Shown here piece by piece: positions 16,455 to 25,037 of a stretch of DNA of 64,000 nt. A program made the translations under genes and the position numbers. Position 1 is the first letter of the stretch. Each line of letters starts with the position of its first letter. Source of the DNA: Anabaena minutissima FACHB-250. GTDB taxonomy: Bacteria; Cyanobacteriota; Cyanobacteriia; Cyanobacteriales; Nostocaceae. The stretch lies in assembly GCF_014697125.1 (NCBI RefSeq), contig NZ_JACJRG010000003.1, positions 124,001-188,000 on the forward strand. Reading direction: 5' to 3'. The notes under the pieces are model-generated. The model saw only the letters and a list, made by a program, of their open reading frames with translations, was not told where the DNA came from and made no database searches.

Positions 16455-16841
16455 TCAAGAGAGTAATTGTGCTATTATTTGGGCTGGATTCCAATAAGCG
16501 CGAGTTGTTTGAATCTTACCTTCGGTGTTGACTTCAAAAATAGTAATTCCCTCAAATTTGACTGATTTACCACTTTTGCTAACTCCTGTGATTGTCCATT
16601 TGACGGCTGCTTCGTTGCTAGCAATGAAGATATGTTCAGTTGTTGGTTCTAATTGTGCAAATACAGCTTGCAACTGTCCGATAAATTCGCGATATCCTTC
16701 ATGAACTTTTGTAGGTGGTTCACCTACCGGATCGTGACTTATAGCATCTTCAGCAAAGTTATCAACCCAACCTTCTGGGTTCATGGCTGCAATGTTAGCA
16801 AAGTAAGCAGCAACGGCTTTTTCAATAATTTCGTTTGACAT
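16455..16841 (-). CDS. NTF2/SnoaL-like (ketosteroid-isomerase-fold) protein
   Basis: 128 residues. IIEKAVAAYFANIAAMNPEGWVDNFAEDAISHDPVG, the HDP motif, EGYREFIGQLQAVFAQLEPT and VKFEGITIFEVNTEGKIQTTRAYWNP fit the NTF2-like cone fold. Function unknown; members isomerise, hydrate or just bind small molecules. It is 12 bp downstream of the Lin0512-family gene on the same strand, so the two are likely co-transcribed. Confidence 0.8.
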   Translation of the reverse strand: MSNEIIEKAVAAYFANIAAMNPEGWVDNFAEDAISHDPVGEPPTKVHEGYREFIGQLQAVFAQLEPTTEHIFIASNEAAVKWTITGVSKSGKSVKFEGITIFEVNTEGKIQTTRAYWNPAQIIAQLLS

Positions 16842-16853
16842 AATTTGGTTTGA

Positions 16854-17225
16854 TCACTTTTCAATAGTTTCTACCAAAACGGTGACGGCAGCGATCGCCA
16901 CTAACATTTCGTCATTTTTGTCATTCAGAGAAGCAATAGCGCGTCCTTGTACTACCATACCCCCAGATTCTACAGTCAGGCTTTTGCGTCCAAAGGGTAA
17001 TACAGCTAAGACTTCGGCTTCTCTGACTTGTTCGGGATAAGGTACTGCTACCTGGACTTCCACAATCATCTCATTCGGGTCATTTAAACCAGCAACTTCC
17101 CATACACCCAGTAAAGCATTGTGGGCGATCGCATTGCGAACAGCTCTTGCTGCGGCTACTGTCGGTTCTTGTCCATGTTGATCTACACCCATCCCCATCT
17201 CAATAATTAAGCGTTTACGAGCCAC
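16854..17225 (-). CDS. Lin0512-family protein
   Basis: 123 residues. ARKRLIIEMGMGVDQHGQEPT, AAARAVRNAIAHNALLGVWEVAGL, MIVEVQVAVPYPEQV and LPFGRKSLTVESGGMVVQGRA match the Lin0512 family, a small conserved bacterial family of unknown function. It is followed by the NTF2-like gene and faces the desaturase gene across an 82-bp divergent promoter region. Confidence 0.82.
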   Translation of the reverse strand: MARKRLIIEMGMGVDQHGQEPTVAAARAVRNAIAHNALLGVWEVAGLNDPNEMIVEVQVAVPYPEQVREAEVLAVLPFGRKSLTVESGGMVVQGRAIASLNDKNDEMLVAIAAVTVLVETIEK

Positions 17226-17307
17226 AGTTAACTCCCAAAATCTTCACTTTGAACTATAGATAGGAGTAGTCTATTTCAATCTGATGATTTTCTAACTACG
17301 AATTATT

Positions 17308-18363
17308 ATGCGCGATCTCACTCACACTAATATCTCTACTGAGTTACAACAAGCCACCGCCGACTTACATCAAGTTAACCCTGGGGTGGGACTACTGCGT
17401 TTTAGTCTCATTGGCTTGGTATTTCTTAGTTGTGTGGCTTTGGCTTGGTTGACGCAGAACAATATTGTGTTTGTGAGTGCAACAATCATAGTGGGAATTT
17501 CCTATTCTTTTTGGCTAGTTTGTACCCATGATATGAGTCATTGCACTTTGACAGGGTGGACTTGGTTTGATAAGGTAATACCTCGATTGATTAGCTGGCC
17601 GATGTTGTGGCCTTATAGTCTCTATGCAGAGTTACACGCCTTACATCATGGTTGGAATGGCAGCGATTTGAGAGATCCCGAACGGGTACAATGGACTTGG
17701 CAAGAATACCAACAAGCACACCCGCTTTTACAATGGTATGTTCGCCATCAGTGGGGTTGTGATATTTTCCTCCTCGGCGGAATTGGGTTGATTATTAAAA
17801 CTTTTATGATGGCTGTGCGCTTGCAGAATTTAAGTTCGCGGATGCGTCGCCAATTAATGTTAGATGTCTCAGGGATGCTGGTTATACAAAGTGTTTTGCT
17901 GACTATTGTGATTTTGTATGGGGAGTTGCTGCGCTACATCTTATTTTGGGTGATTATGGAACGGGTGATTGGAATCATCATGCAGACACGCGATCATTTG
18001 GAACACTACGCACTGTGGGGGAAGTCTACCAATCATCAGTTAACTCAGCTTTATACTTCTCGCAATTTGAGAACTATTCCCCTCTTGGGATGGTTAATGG
18101 GTGGTTTAAATTATCATGCAGTACATCATGCTTTTCCGGGGATTCCTTTTAATCAACTCCCAGCAGCATTTGATCGCGTTCAAGGGGTGTTAGCAAAACA
18201 TCATCTTCCCCCGATACAATTAGATCCTGGTTATATTAAATCAACTTTTGAATTGAGCAATCATCCTTCCTTGATTGGAGAAGCGACTACATCGAGGATA
18301 GTTGGCGATGGCGTACCCGCCCGCCGGAGGCGATCGCATGATGCTAATTTGATCAATCTCTAG
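17308..18363 (+). CDS. Membrane fatty-acid desaturase / carotene-hydroxylase-like di-iron enzyme
   Basis: 351 residues. Three histidine boxes are visible: HDMSH near 72-76, HALHH near 110-114 and HAVHH near 271-275, with about four hydrophobic helices between them. This is the integral membrane di-iron desaturase/hydroxylase superfamily, which inserts double bonds or hydroxyls using O2. The substrate (acyl lipid, carotenoid or other) cannot be decided. The C-terminal ~18 residues (GDGVPARRRRSHDANL) are unlike the family and are encoded by a dispersed-repeat insertion at 18304-18337. It ends close to the convergent truB, with a palindrome between. Confidence 0.85.
   Translation: MRDLTHTNISTELQQATADLHQVNPGVGLLRFSLIGLVFLSCVALAWLTQNNIVFVSATIIVGISYSFWLVCTHDMSHCTLTGWTWFDKVIPRLISWPMLWPYSLYAELHALHHGWNGSDLRDPERVQWTWQEYQQAHPLLQWYVRHQWGCDIFLLGGIGLIIKTFMMAVRLQNLSSRMRRQLMLDVSGMLVIQSVLLTIVILYGELLRYILFWVIMERVIGIIMQTRDHLEHYALWGKSTNHQLTQLYTSRNLRTIPLLGWLMGGLNYHAVHHAFPGIPFNQLPAAFDRVQGVLAKHHLPPIQLDPGYIKSTFELSNHPSLIGEATTSRIVGDGVPARRRRSHDANLINL
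18304..18337. repeat. HIP1-associated dispersed repeat inside the desaturase 3' end
   Basis: ggcgatggcgtacccgcc followed by cgccggaggcgatcgc is a GC-rich, partly palindromic short repeat ending in the HIP1 octamer. It supplies the arginine-rich end of the desaturase reading frame. Confidence 0.6.
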
Positions 18364-18388
18364 TCATTGGTGACAATTTAGTTTTGAC

Positions 18389-18447
18389 GTTTCGTAGTAA
18401 GGATTTTAGTCCTGATTTTTCTAAGGACTGAAGTCCTTACTACAAAC
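18389..18447. terminator. Palindromic repeat between convergent genes, possible bidirectional terminator
   Basis: gtttcgtagtaagga (18389-18403) and tccttactacaaac (18434-18447) pair, with a second smaller inverted repeat inside (ttttagtcct / aggactgaa). It is a member of the family of 15485-15518. It lies exactly between the ends of the desaturase and truB genes. Confidence 0.55.
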
Positions 18448-18448
18448 T

Positions 18449-19327
18449 TTAAGCAATCGGTTCAAACACCATCTGGGGAATTAATACACCCTCTTGTAAT
18501 TCCCCAATACCCAAAAAACGGGTTTCTGTTTCGTAAACTCGCACGTTACCAGCAATCTCTGGATTGAGGGTAATACGCTGTCCCTGACACCATTTTTGTG
18601 CAGAAATACTGGGTAAAGTCACAGATGGTAAGTGTTGTAAGACTGCATCTGGGGGGATGGGTTGAAATGTCCCGGCTTGTAGTTGGTTTTCTAAGTCAGC
18701 TAAGGTGAGACTAGCTGCTAAATTAAAGCTACTGCTTTGGGTACGTGTTAAAGCGGCGAGAGTTCCACCAGTATTTAACACTGTACCTAAATCACGCGCG
18801 ATCGCCCGAATATATGTCCCCCCACCACAGGCTATCTCTACATCCAATTCTGGAAACTCCCCGGCTCGCCAATCTAAAATTTCCGTACTATAAATTTCTA
18901 CTATCCGCGAGGGAACTTCTACTGTTTCCCCTTGACGCGCTAAATCGTACAGGCGTTTCCCTTCTACTTGAATCGCGCTGTAAATTGGGGGTATTTGCTC
19001 GATTTTGCCTGTAAATTTTGCCAGTGCGGTTTTTATCTGTGCTAAATCTAATTCTCCACAGGGTTGGGAAGTGATGATTTCACCTTGCAAATCATCCGTT
19101 GTAGTCCTCACCCCTAAACGGATGGTGGCTTTATAAGCTTTGTCACTGGGAAGATATTGTAATAATCTTGTTGCTTTACCAACTGCAATTGGTAGCACAC
19201 CAGTAGCTGCTGGATCTAAAGTTCCCGCGTGTCCTACACGTTTGAGCTTTAATAATTTTCGTACCCGCGCCACGCAATCATGAGAAGTCCAGCCAAATGG
19301 CTTGTTTAAATTAATAAAACCTTGCAC
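18449..19327 (-). CDS. truB: tRNA pseudouridine(55) synthase TruB
   Basis: 292 residues from the GTG at 19327, chosen because TruB proteins begin just before [15 protein letters not shown]; the frame is open to a TTG at 19360. The catalytic block [19 protein letters not shown] contains the essential Asp. [38 protein letters not shown] and [16 protein letters not shown] follow, with a short C-terminal domain. It makes pseudouridine at U55 in the T-loop of tRNAs. Housekeeping gene. Confidence 0.96.
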   Translation of the reverse strand: MQGFINLNKPFGWTSHDCVARVRKLLKLKRVGHAGTLDPAATGVLPIAVGKATRLLQYLPSDKAYKATIRLGVRTTTDDLQGEIITSQPCGELDLAQIKTALAKFTGKIEQIPPIYSAIQVEGKRLYDLARQGETVEVPSRIVEIYSTEILDWRAGEFPELDVEIACGGGTYIRAIARDLGTVLNTGGTLAALTRTQSSSFNLAASLTLADLENQLQAGTFQPIPPDAVLQHLPSVTLPSISAQKWCQGQRITLNPEIAGNVRVYETETRFLGIGELQEGVLIPQMVFEPIA

Positions 19328-19505
19328 TGTGAAATTTGGTAGTTTGCCGATCAGCCACAATTTTAACGTGAGTTGGACAAACCTCCGCCCTTCAGGCTAA
19401 TACGGTTGGGAGGTAGCACAGAAAAATGTAGCAGCAGGCGATCGCTATAGCGATGTGAGTACCGCCAACCGCTAGGTATAATTAATGCTATAGACATCTG
19501 GTGCA

Positions 19506-19548
19506 AAATTCGTAGAGACTTAACATTGCTACATCTCTACGAATTTTT
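19506..19548. repeat. Palindromic dispersed repeat / hairpin
   Basis: aaaattcgtagaga and tctctacgaatttt form a near-perfect 14-bp stem around a loop of about 15 nt. It lies just 3' of the secreted-protein gene at 19586 (minus strand) and could terminate it; similar tcgtagagac palindromes are common in Nostoc genomes. Confidence 0.6.
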
Positions 19549-19585
19549 ATGTTGGGGAATTATCTGATCTGAACCGTATTGATAA

Positions 19586-19966
19586 TTATTTGACTTCTTC
19601 CGGTGCAAAAGCCTTGATTTTACCCTTTTTGACCGCCACCACTACATCATAAGTTGCACAATAAGAGATAGTGACATTATTAGCCTTATTGTAAAGATTA
19701 ACTACCATACCTGCGCCACCAGGTTGAACTCCGATTGGTTCTAAGTCGCCAAAGAAAAAGCGACGCAACTGATCACCACTACCAAATTGACCCTTATTTT
19801 TCATAAGTAAGTCAATTTTTTGCTGTACAGTCAAACCTGTAGCATCTTTCATTTCCGCAGCTGATGCTTGAACCCAAGTAGGGTTAATAGCTTGTAGTGG
19901 AATATCAAAGACTGTTAACATACCAGCTAAAGCCACACTTGTCAGTAAAGATGGTGCAAGTTTCAT
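19586..19966 (-). CDS. Secreted hypothetical protein
   Basis: 126 residues. MKLAPSLLTSVALAGMLTVF is a signal peptide, probably cut near QASAAE. The mature region (LTVQQKIDLLMKNKGQFG, GDQLRRFFFGDLEPIG, GAGMVVNLYNKANNVTISYCATYDVVVAVKKGKI) is a small mixed alpha/beta domain of unknown family, likely periplasmic. It is divergent from the EamA gene across a 176-bp intergenic region. Confidence 0.65.
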   Translation of the reverse strand: MKLAPSLLTSVALAGMLTVFDIPLQAINPTWVQASAAEMKDATGLTVQQKIDLLMKNKGQFGSGDQLRRFFFGDLEPIGVQPGGAGMVVNLYNKANNVTISYCATYDVVVAVKKGKIKAFAPEEVK

Positions 19967-20142
19967 TTGTAACTCCAGTTTTTGTTGATCTCAGCGATTA
20001 CAGCATCTCACCAACTACTGAAGTCCACCTGAACGCCAACTAGAAATTACCTGAATTTACTTCTCCACAAAATTCAGTCGTTACTCAGTGTTTTCTCAGA
20101 AAAATATGGTTTTAAGTGCATCATAAAAGCTGAAAATAGTTA

Positions 20143-21231
20143 ATGGTATTTAGTGGGAGTAGTATAACTGTGACCAAACCGAGAAGAAAAAATAGTTTCA
20201 TAAACCAAATTCCTGGTCAAATTTATCTATGGTTTGCAGTTCTGATTTTTGGCGCATCAAGTGCAATTACTCGCAAATTGACCGAAATTGGTGCAGAAAA
20301 CTTCTTAGGTGGTCGTAACCCAATTTCCTTGTGTAACGTTTTATTTGTCGGAAATCTCTGTGCCTTAACTTTGATGATCTTCATTTATGGGCGACAGTGG
20401 AATAAAACAGCTTTGCAGAAACTTACTCAAAAAGAATGGTTTCACCTGACAATTGTTGCCATTTTATCAGGAGCTTTAGCCCCTGGCTTAATTTTTCAAT
20501 CCCTGGCGTTAACTAATGTTAACAATGTAATTTTGGTAGGACGGATAGAACTTCCCTTGAGTTTAGCGTTATCTATTTTACTGTTGAAAGAACGGGTAAA
20601 TATCTGGGAAATTGTCGGCGCGATCGCAGCTTTTATTGGGGTTATTTTAACTGTGATTCTTCAGCCTCAAACGGGTAATATCATGATGAATATGGGAGGT
20701 TTGAATATTGGTGTGGGGGAATTTTTAGCAGCCACAGGAGCAATATTTTTAGCCTTTGCTACTATTCTTAGCAAACAACAACTCGCTCATATACCTTTGG
20801 GGATTTATAGTATCTTTCGTACTGCCTTAGGCACTATCGTATTTTTCATCTTTGCTATAGTGCTTTATGGTAGTGAGCATTTTATGGATGTGCTATCACC
20901 TTTTTTATGGCAATGGATGTTTATTTATGGTGGACTAATTGTCGTTTTAGGTCAATCATTTTGGACTAAAGGTTTGAGAGTTACGACTGTATCTACAGCT
21001 TCATTAGCCAGTTCTTTCACTCCCATTGCAGGTATCTTGGCAGCTTATTTAATTCTCGGTGAAGCCCCTACAGTAGCTCATTATGTTGGTGGTAGTTTAA
21101 TATTATTCGGTATATTCCTCAGTCAAGTTGGCCTGCGTCGTCAAAATTCTGGGCGTGTAATGGTTGATAGACAAATTTCCACGGACACAGAACAAGAGCT
21201 AGAAAATCATGCCGGATTTAAGGGAGTCTGA
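20143..21231 (+). CDS. EamA/DMT-family transporter
   Basis: 362 residues with about ten membrane helices in two EamA repeats (IYLWFAVLIFGASSAITRKL for the first; GVGEFLAATGAIFLAFATIL for the second). Conserved PxxA-like segments end each repeat (LALTNVNNVILVGRIELPLSL, VSTASLASSFTPIAGILAAYLILGE). Drug/metabolite transporters export amino acids, nucleotides or sugars across the inner membrane; the substrate is unknown. A later start at the GTG for VTKPRRK (20170) is possible. Confidence 0.87.
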   Translation: MVFSGSSITVTKPRRKNSFINQIPGQIYLWFAVLIFGASSAITRKLTEIGAENFLGGRNPISLCNVLFVGNLCALTLMIFIYGRQWNKTALQKLTQKEWFHLTIVAILSGALAPGLIFQSLALTNVNNVILVGRIELPLSLALSILLLKERVNIWEIVGAIAAFIGVILTVILQPQTGNIMMNMGGLNIGVGEFLAATGAIFLAFATILSKQQLAHIPLGIYSIFRTALGTIVFFIFAIVLYGSEHFMDVLSPFLWQWMFIYGGLIVVLGQSFWTKGLRVTTVSTASLASSFTPIAGILAAYLILGEAPTVAHYVGGSLILFGIFLSQVGLRRQNSGRVMVDRQISTDTEQELENHAGFKGV

Positions 21232-21314
21232 GGTTAACTTTGTCAACACCTACATCTCTCCCGGTTTCTGGTTGACTTTTATGGGGAATCTCATATCCTA
21301 TGAGAGCGGCTAAA

Positions 21315-21340
21315 AAAACCCCCTTTTGGGGGATAGAGTA
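21315..21340. terminator. Hairpin, candidate terminator
   Basis: aaaaaaaccccc followed by ttttgggggat gives a short GC-rich stem with an A-run before and T in the loop. It lies about 85 bp after the EamA stop and could act in either direction. Confidence 0.45.
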
Positions 21341-21388
21341 ATAGACGTTTATTCGTAGTACAATCTAGCTTGTATAGTTAATTCGTCT

Positions 21389-21425
21389 ACGATCACGGTT
21401 ATCACTGTGGTCGTTTTCTTTATTC
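21389..21425 (+). terminator. Strong hairpin plus T-rich tail
   Basis: 21389-21414 folds into an 11-bp stem (two G-T pairs) with a four-base loop: acgatcacggt pairs with actgtggtcgt. It is followed by tttctttatt. This has the form of an intrinsic terminator on the plus strand. It is 157 bp from the EamA stop and may end either that transcript or a short RNA starting after 21231. Confidence 0.5.
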
Positions 21426-21536
21426 TACGTTGTACAACTCAATACTGGGGTGAGGGGTCATAGCTCCCACCGCTAAATAGTAGGGTAGCAGGGGGAGACA
21501 AAAAATTATTTTTTGGCTTTTGACTTCACGGCGGTA

Positions 21537-22451
21537 CTAGCCAATATGCTGAACTACAGGCGGTGAGCTAGAACCATTACCCTGTTGAGCTTGTGTATTT
21601 TGGGGTGTATCATGAAGCTGCGCTTCTGGTTGTGGTGGCTGTGGTTCTGGCCCTAACGGTTGAGGATTAGCAACATACTCAAATTCGCCTTTACCATCCA
21701 TTGAACGGCCTTTTGACCAACGACCTTCAGAACTTTCATTACCTTCGGAATGATTCCAGAACTGATACGCAAATTCGCGTTTTTCTAATTCCAAGGGGAA
21801 GGAACTAGGCACTGGAGTGGTTTCTAGGCCATATTCTTCTAAATCCTCAATCGCTGCTAACCAGAGGTTTTGGTGCATAGTATCGCGAGCGATCATAAAA
21901 CTCAGGGTATCTTTCACCCCTGGATCATTCGTCATTTCATACAACCGTACCGCTTGTAAGCGTCCCTGACTCTCCGCGTGAAGATTAGAGCGAAAATCAG
22001 CTAAGAGATTGCCACTAGCAACAATGAAGCGACCATTCCAAGGGTAACCAACGCTGTCAGTTGGGGTTGCACCCAAACCAGAAACAATAGCGTGTTGAGG
22101 ATTCATGGCTGCGTTCATGATGACCTCCCGTGGGTTAGTACCACCCATCACAGCACCCACTACCGCATCTTTTACCCCCTCTTCTTGCACTTTCAAGGGT
22201 GCTTTATCTAAAAGATGGGCGATGGTTGTAGCCAACATCTCAATGTGACCAATTTCTTCAGTACCAACATCTAGCAACATATCTCGATATTTAGCAGGGC
22301 CGCGACAGTTCCAGCCTTGAAATAGGTACTGCATCATGACGGTCATTTCACCAAATGTCCCGCCGATGAGTTCTTGAATTTTCATCGCATAGACGGGATC
22401 TGGCTTTTCTGGGGGCTTGAAATATTGCAGTTTTTTGGAGTGATAAAACAT
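21537..22451 (-). CDS. Manganese catalase
   Basis: 304 residues. The ferritin-like di-Mn site is visible: Glu35 in FGEMTVMMQYLFQ, Glu66 and His69 in DVGTEEIGHIE, then NLHAESQGRLQ and MIARDTMHQNLW with a Glu and His of the second pair. It breaks down H2O2 to water and O2. The C-terminal ~45 residues are a Pro/Gln-rich tail. It is the last gene of the minus-strand stress cluster, 269 bp after the cupin, so it probably has its own promoter. Confidence 0.93.
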   Translation of the reverse strand: MFYHSKKLQYFKPPEKPDPVYAMKIQELIGGTFGEMTVMMQYLFQGWNCRGPAKYRDMLLDVGTEEIGHIEMLATTIAHLLDKAPLKVQEEGVKDAVVGAVMGGTNPREVIMNAAMNPQHAIVSGLGATPTDSVGYPWNGRFIVASGNLLADFRSNLHAESQGRLQAVRLYEMTNDPGVKDTLSFMIARDTMHQNLWLAAIEDLEEYGLETTPVPSSFPLELEKREFAYQFWNHSEGNESSEGRWSKGRSMDGKGEFEYVANPQPLGPEPQPPQPEAQLHDTPQNTQAQQGNGSSSPPVVQHIG

Positions 22452-22670
22452 CTGGCTTTCTAATAAGTGACAGAAATAAGCTCACAAATGTCTGATTTTT
22501 ATGGCTTATTTCTTCTAGGAAACTAAGTATTTTTTTTATCTACATCAATCAATAGTTATATAAAATTATGCGGAAATTTTTATATATTTAATTCCCTAGA
22601 TATACGTATTTATTTGTTTCACGCAGAGGCGCAGAGAAGTGAAAAAATTCTGTGTTTGGAGTTTTTTAAA

Positions 22671-22705
22671 TAAATAAACACAGATATTATATCTGTGTTT
22701 ATTTA
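22671..22705. terminator. Perfect 15-bp stem-loop after the cupin gene
   Basis: taaataaacacagat and its exact inverted copy flank the five-base loop attat. It lies 16 bp after the stop of the minus-strand cupin gene and upstream of the Mn-catalase promoter region. The strong symmetry suggests a terminator or mRNA-end stabiliser, though no clear T-run follows. Confidence 0.6.
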
Positions 22706-22720
22706 TAGTTAATATCCTGA

Positions 22721-23062
22721 TTAATTTTCATCACGTGCGTGAATTTGGGCAGGGGGACTAGTTGCTTCTACAGCCGTAAATGGCTCTAGAACTTTGTAGT
22801 GATGGGTTGCCCCTTTCGGTACTACCCAAGAACTTCCCGGTTCTAGTAATATCATTTGTCCTTCAATATGCAGTTCTGCACGACCATTAATTACATAACC
22901 AACGGTTTCATATTCACGACTTGTTGAGTGTTTATCTTCTCCTGGTTGTTCATTTTCCCAAAGACGCATAGAAACAGATTTACCGGATGCTAAATATTTC
23001 TGACCGAGTTTACCTTTGGGAGAATGGGTAGAGTCAATTTTTTTGACGCTGGTATCACTCAT
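22721..23062 (-). CDS. Cupin-domain protein
   Basis: 113 residues, one small cupin barrel: SMRLWENEQPGEDKHSTSREYETVGYVINGRAEL, then LEPGSSWVVPKGATHHYKV. Histidines and glutamates are in positions compatible with metal binding. It starts 12 bp after the alcohol dehydrogenase stop and so is co-transcribed with it. A cytosolic enzyme or sensor of unknown substrate. Confidence 0.78.
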   Translation of the reverse strand: MSDTSVKKIDSTHSPKGKLGQKYLASGKSVSMRLWENEQPGEDKHSTSREYETVGYVINGRAELHIEGQMILLEPGSSWVVPKGATHHYKVLEPFTAVEATSPPAQIHARDEN

Positions 23063-23074
23063 AATTTCATCACC

Positions 23075-24268
23075 TTAAGGTTTCAGTACAACTTTGATGC
23101 AGTTATCTTGTTTGTGTTTAAAAATTTCGTAGCCGTGGGGTGCTTGCTCTAGAGGTAGCGTGTGGGTAATCACAAATGAAGGATCAATTTCACCGTTTTG
23201 GATGCGTTCTAGTAAAGGTTTTAAATATTTATGGACATGGGTTTGTCCCATTTTGAAGGTTAAACCTTTGTTCATAGCTGCACCCATTGGTACTTTGTCC
23301 AAGAAACCACCGTAGACACCAGGAATTGATACGTGACCAGCTTTTCTACAAGACACAATTACCTGGCGTAAAGCCGTGGGACGGTCGGTTTCTAGGCGCA
23401 CAGCTTGTTTAACTTGGTCGTAGAAAGCCATCATATCTGTACCGTGGGCTTCCATTCCTACTGCGTCAATGCAAGAATCAGGGCCGCGTCCACCAGTCAT
23501 TTCTTTGAGTGCTTCCCCAACATCGACTTCTTCATAGTTGAGAACTTCGGCTTTACCTTGTTCTTTAGCCATTTGCAGGCGTTCGGGAACGCGATCAAAG
23601 GCAATGACTCTTTCTGCACCCAACATATATGCACTTCTGATGGCAAATTGTCCGACTGGGCCGCAACCCCAAACGGCGACAGTATCACCGGGTTCGATGT
23701 CACAGTTCTCAGCAGCCATGTAGCCTGTTGGGAAAATGTCGGTCAAAAATAGCACTTGTTCATCTGTTAAATTTTCGGGGATTTTGAACAAGCCTACGTC
23801 AGCAAAAGGCACGCGGACGTATTCTGCCTGACCACCAGCATAACCACCAAATAAATGAGAGTAGCCAAATAGACCGGAGGGAGAATAACCCATTTGCAGT
23901 TCTACCATCCAGGCGTTAGGGTTGGAATTATCGCACAAAGACCATAATTGCCGTTGACAGAAGAAGCAAGAACCGCAAGAAATAGTGAAGGGAACTACGA
24001 CGCGATCGCCTACGGCGGGGCGCAGCCCATCGCCTACTTGCATATTTTTGACTGCGCTTCCTAGTTCAACTACTTCTCCCATGAATTCATGACCGAGAAT
24101 ATCTCCCTGTTGCATTGAGGGAATATAGCCGTTATATAAATGTAAATCTGAGCCACAAATGGCTGTAGAAGTAATTTTAATAATGGCATCACGGGGATTA
24201 ATAATTTTAGGGTCAGGAACTGTTTCTACTCTTACATCGTTTGTTCCATGCCAACAAACTGCTTTCAT
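23075..24268 (-). CDS. Zinc-dependent alcohol dehydrogenase (MDR superfamily)
   Basis: 397 residues. The catalytic zinc site [10 protein letters not shown] and [12 protein letters not shown], the structural zinc cysteines ([15 protein letters not shown]) and the NAD(P) Rossmann motif [14 protein letters not shown] place it among glutathione-independent formaldehyde-dehydrogenase-like MDR enzymes. An 8-residue stretch (GLRPAVGD) interrupts the usual VGDRVVVPF motif; it is encoded by a 24-nt dispersed repeat (24005-24028) and keeps the frame. It would oxidise alcohols or aldehydes, fitting detoxification beside Mn-catalase. Confidence 0.9.
   Translation of the reverse strand: MKAVCWHGTNDVRVETVPDPKIINPRDAIIKITSTAICGSDLHLYNGYIPSMQQGDILGHEFMGEVVELGSAVKNMQVGDGLRPAVGDRVVVPFTISCGSCFFCQRQLWSLCDNSNPNAWMVELQMGYSPSGLFGYSHLFGGYAGGQAEYVRVPFADVGLFKIPENLTDEQVLFLTDIFPTGYMAAENCDIEPGDTVAVWGCGPVGQFAIRSAYMLGAERVIAFDRVPERLQMAKEQGKAEVLNYEEVDVGEALKEMTGGRGPDSCIDAVGMEAHGTDMMAFYDQVKQAVRLETDRPTALRQVIVSCRKAGHVSIPGVYGGFLDKVPMGAAMNKGLTFKMGQTHVHKYLKPLLERIQNGEIDPSFVITHTLPLEQAPHGYEIFKHKQDNCIKVVLKP
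24005..24028. repeat. 24-nt in-frame dispersed-repeat insertion in the alcohol dehydrogenase
   Basis: The nine bases atcgcctac occur at 24005-24013 and again at 24029-24037, bracketing the insert. Removing 24 nt restores the family motif VGDRVVVPF. The HIP1 octamer gcgatcgc straddles the left end. Confidence 0.7.
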
Positions 24269-24398
24269 AGTTATTAGTCCTTAGTCAAGTCGCTGCGCTC
24301 CAATTCAAAATTCAAAACTTAGGAATAGAGGCTTGTACCGAGAATAACTTACTCAATAGATGTAGTAGGTCATCAAATTTGAATTGAGGGATGAACAA

Positions 24399-24477
24399 GT
24401 TTGTAGTAAGGACTTTAGTCCTTAGAAAAATCAGGACTAAAGTCCTCTCTACGAGACGCTACGCGAATACTACGAAC
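24399..24477. repeat. Palindromic repeat interrupted by a 21-nt dispersed repeat
   Basis: The left arm gtttgtagtaaggact and the right arm agtcct...tactacgaac belong to the family of 15485-15518. The right arm is split by exactly 21 extra bases (24447-24467) that contain gagacgctacgcgaa. The same core (in reverse, ttcgcgtagcgtct) occurs inside an NRPS gene at 46743-46756. Confidence 0.75.
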
Positions 24478-24502
24478 CGTCAAAACTAACTTGATAGACT
24501 AG

Positions 24503-24570
24503 TAGGGTGTGTGACGCTGCGAAAGTATTTGAACGTAGTAATGAGACTTATAGCGTCACGCACCAACCAT
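24503..24570. repeat. Inverted repeat related to the 1838-1972 element
   Basis: gggtgtgtgacgct (24505-24518) faces agcgtcacgcacc (24552-24564), one mismatch and about 33 bp of centre. It resembles the gtagggtgcgtcag arms at 1868-1932. Confidence 0.6.
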
Positions 24571-24602
24571 CAATTGTGACACTTGCGTAAGTCCTGGTCA
24601 TA

Positions 24603-24989
24603 TTATCGTTGAGACTCAGGTCGTTGGTAATAACCACGTTCCTCACCAGTAATTGGCTCAACAGCTTCACCTACTTTTCTTTTAACAGTATCTTGAAACT
24701 CTTTTGTAGCTCTAGGAGTTTCTTCATCTAAATTGAGTTTTTCACGAACATTTTCAACAGTTCCTTTGAGTTTTTCTTGAGCATTTCTCACTTGAGTATC
24801 ATTTCTAATCCCTTCATTATCGGGTGTACCTTTGTAATAAATACCCTCTGGGGTTTTAACATCAGCCTGGGCAATCATGGCATTAGTGTATATAAAAGAC
24901 TGACCTATAAAAAAGGTAGCTCCTATCAAACAAATAACTAAAACTTGACGCAGAAGAAAATTTTGTAACCAAGAAATTACGCGATTCAT
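24603..24989 (-). CDS. Exported coil-rich hypothetical protein
   Basis: 128 residues from the ATG at 24989, chosen because gagga lies just before it; an upstream in-frame GTG at 25001 is less likely. One hydrophobic N-terminal helix (VLVICLIGATFFIGQSFIY) is followed by a highly charged region, NAQEKLKGTVENVREKLNL and KEFQDTVKRKVGEAV, likely amphipathic helices reminiscent of CsbD/LEA-type stress proteins. Periplasmic or thylakoid-lumen location is expected. It follows the SRPBCC gene by 48 bp, so co-transcription is likely. Confidence 0.65.
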   Translation of the reverse strand: MNRVISWLQNFLLRQVLVICLIGATFFIGQSFIYTNAMIAQADVKTPEGIYYKGTPDNEGIRNDTQVRNAQEKLKGTVENVREKLNLDEETPRATKEFQDTVKRKVGEAVEPITGEERGYYQRPESQR

Positions 24990-25037
24990 AACATTCCTCA
25001 CTTGTATTATGTGTATATTGGAGAATTTCTCCTTCCC

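Larger units (their letters stand above)
24269..24602. other. 334-bp intergenic region with two repeat elements
   Basis: No gene is seen. It holds an interrupted copy of the gtagtaaggact palindrome (24399-24477) and an inverted repeat of the gtagggtg type (24503-24570). The promoter of the alcohol dehydrogenase-cupin pair should lie near 24300, and the end of the upstream transcript near 24600. Confidence 0.6.
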
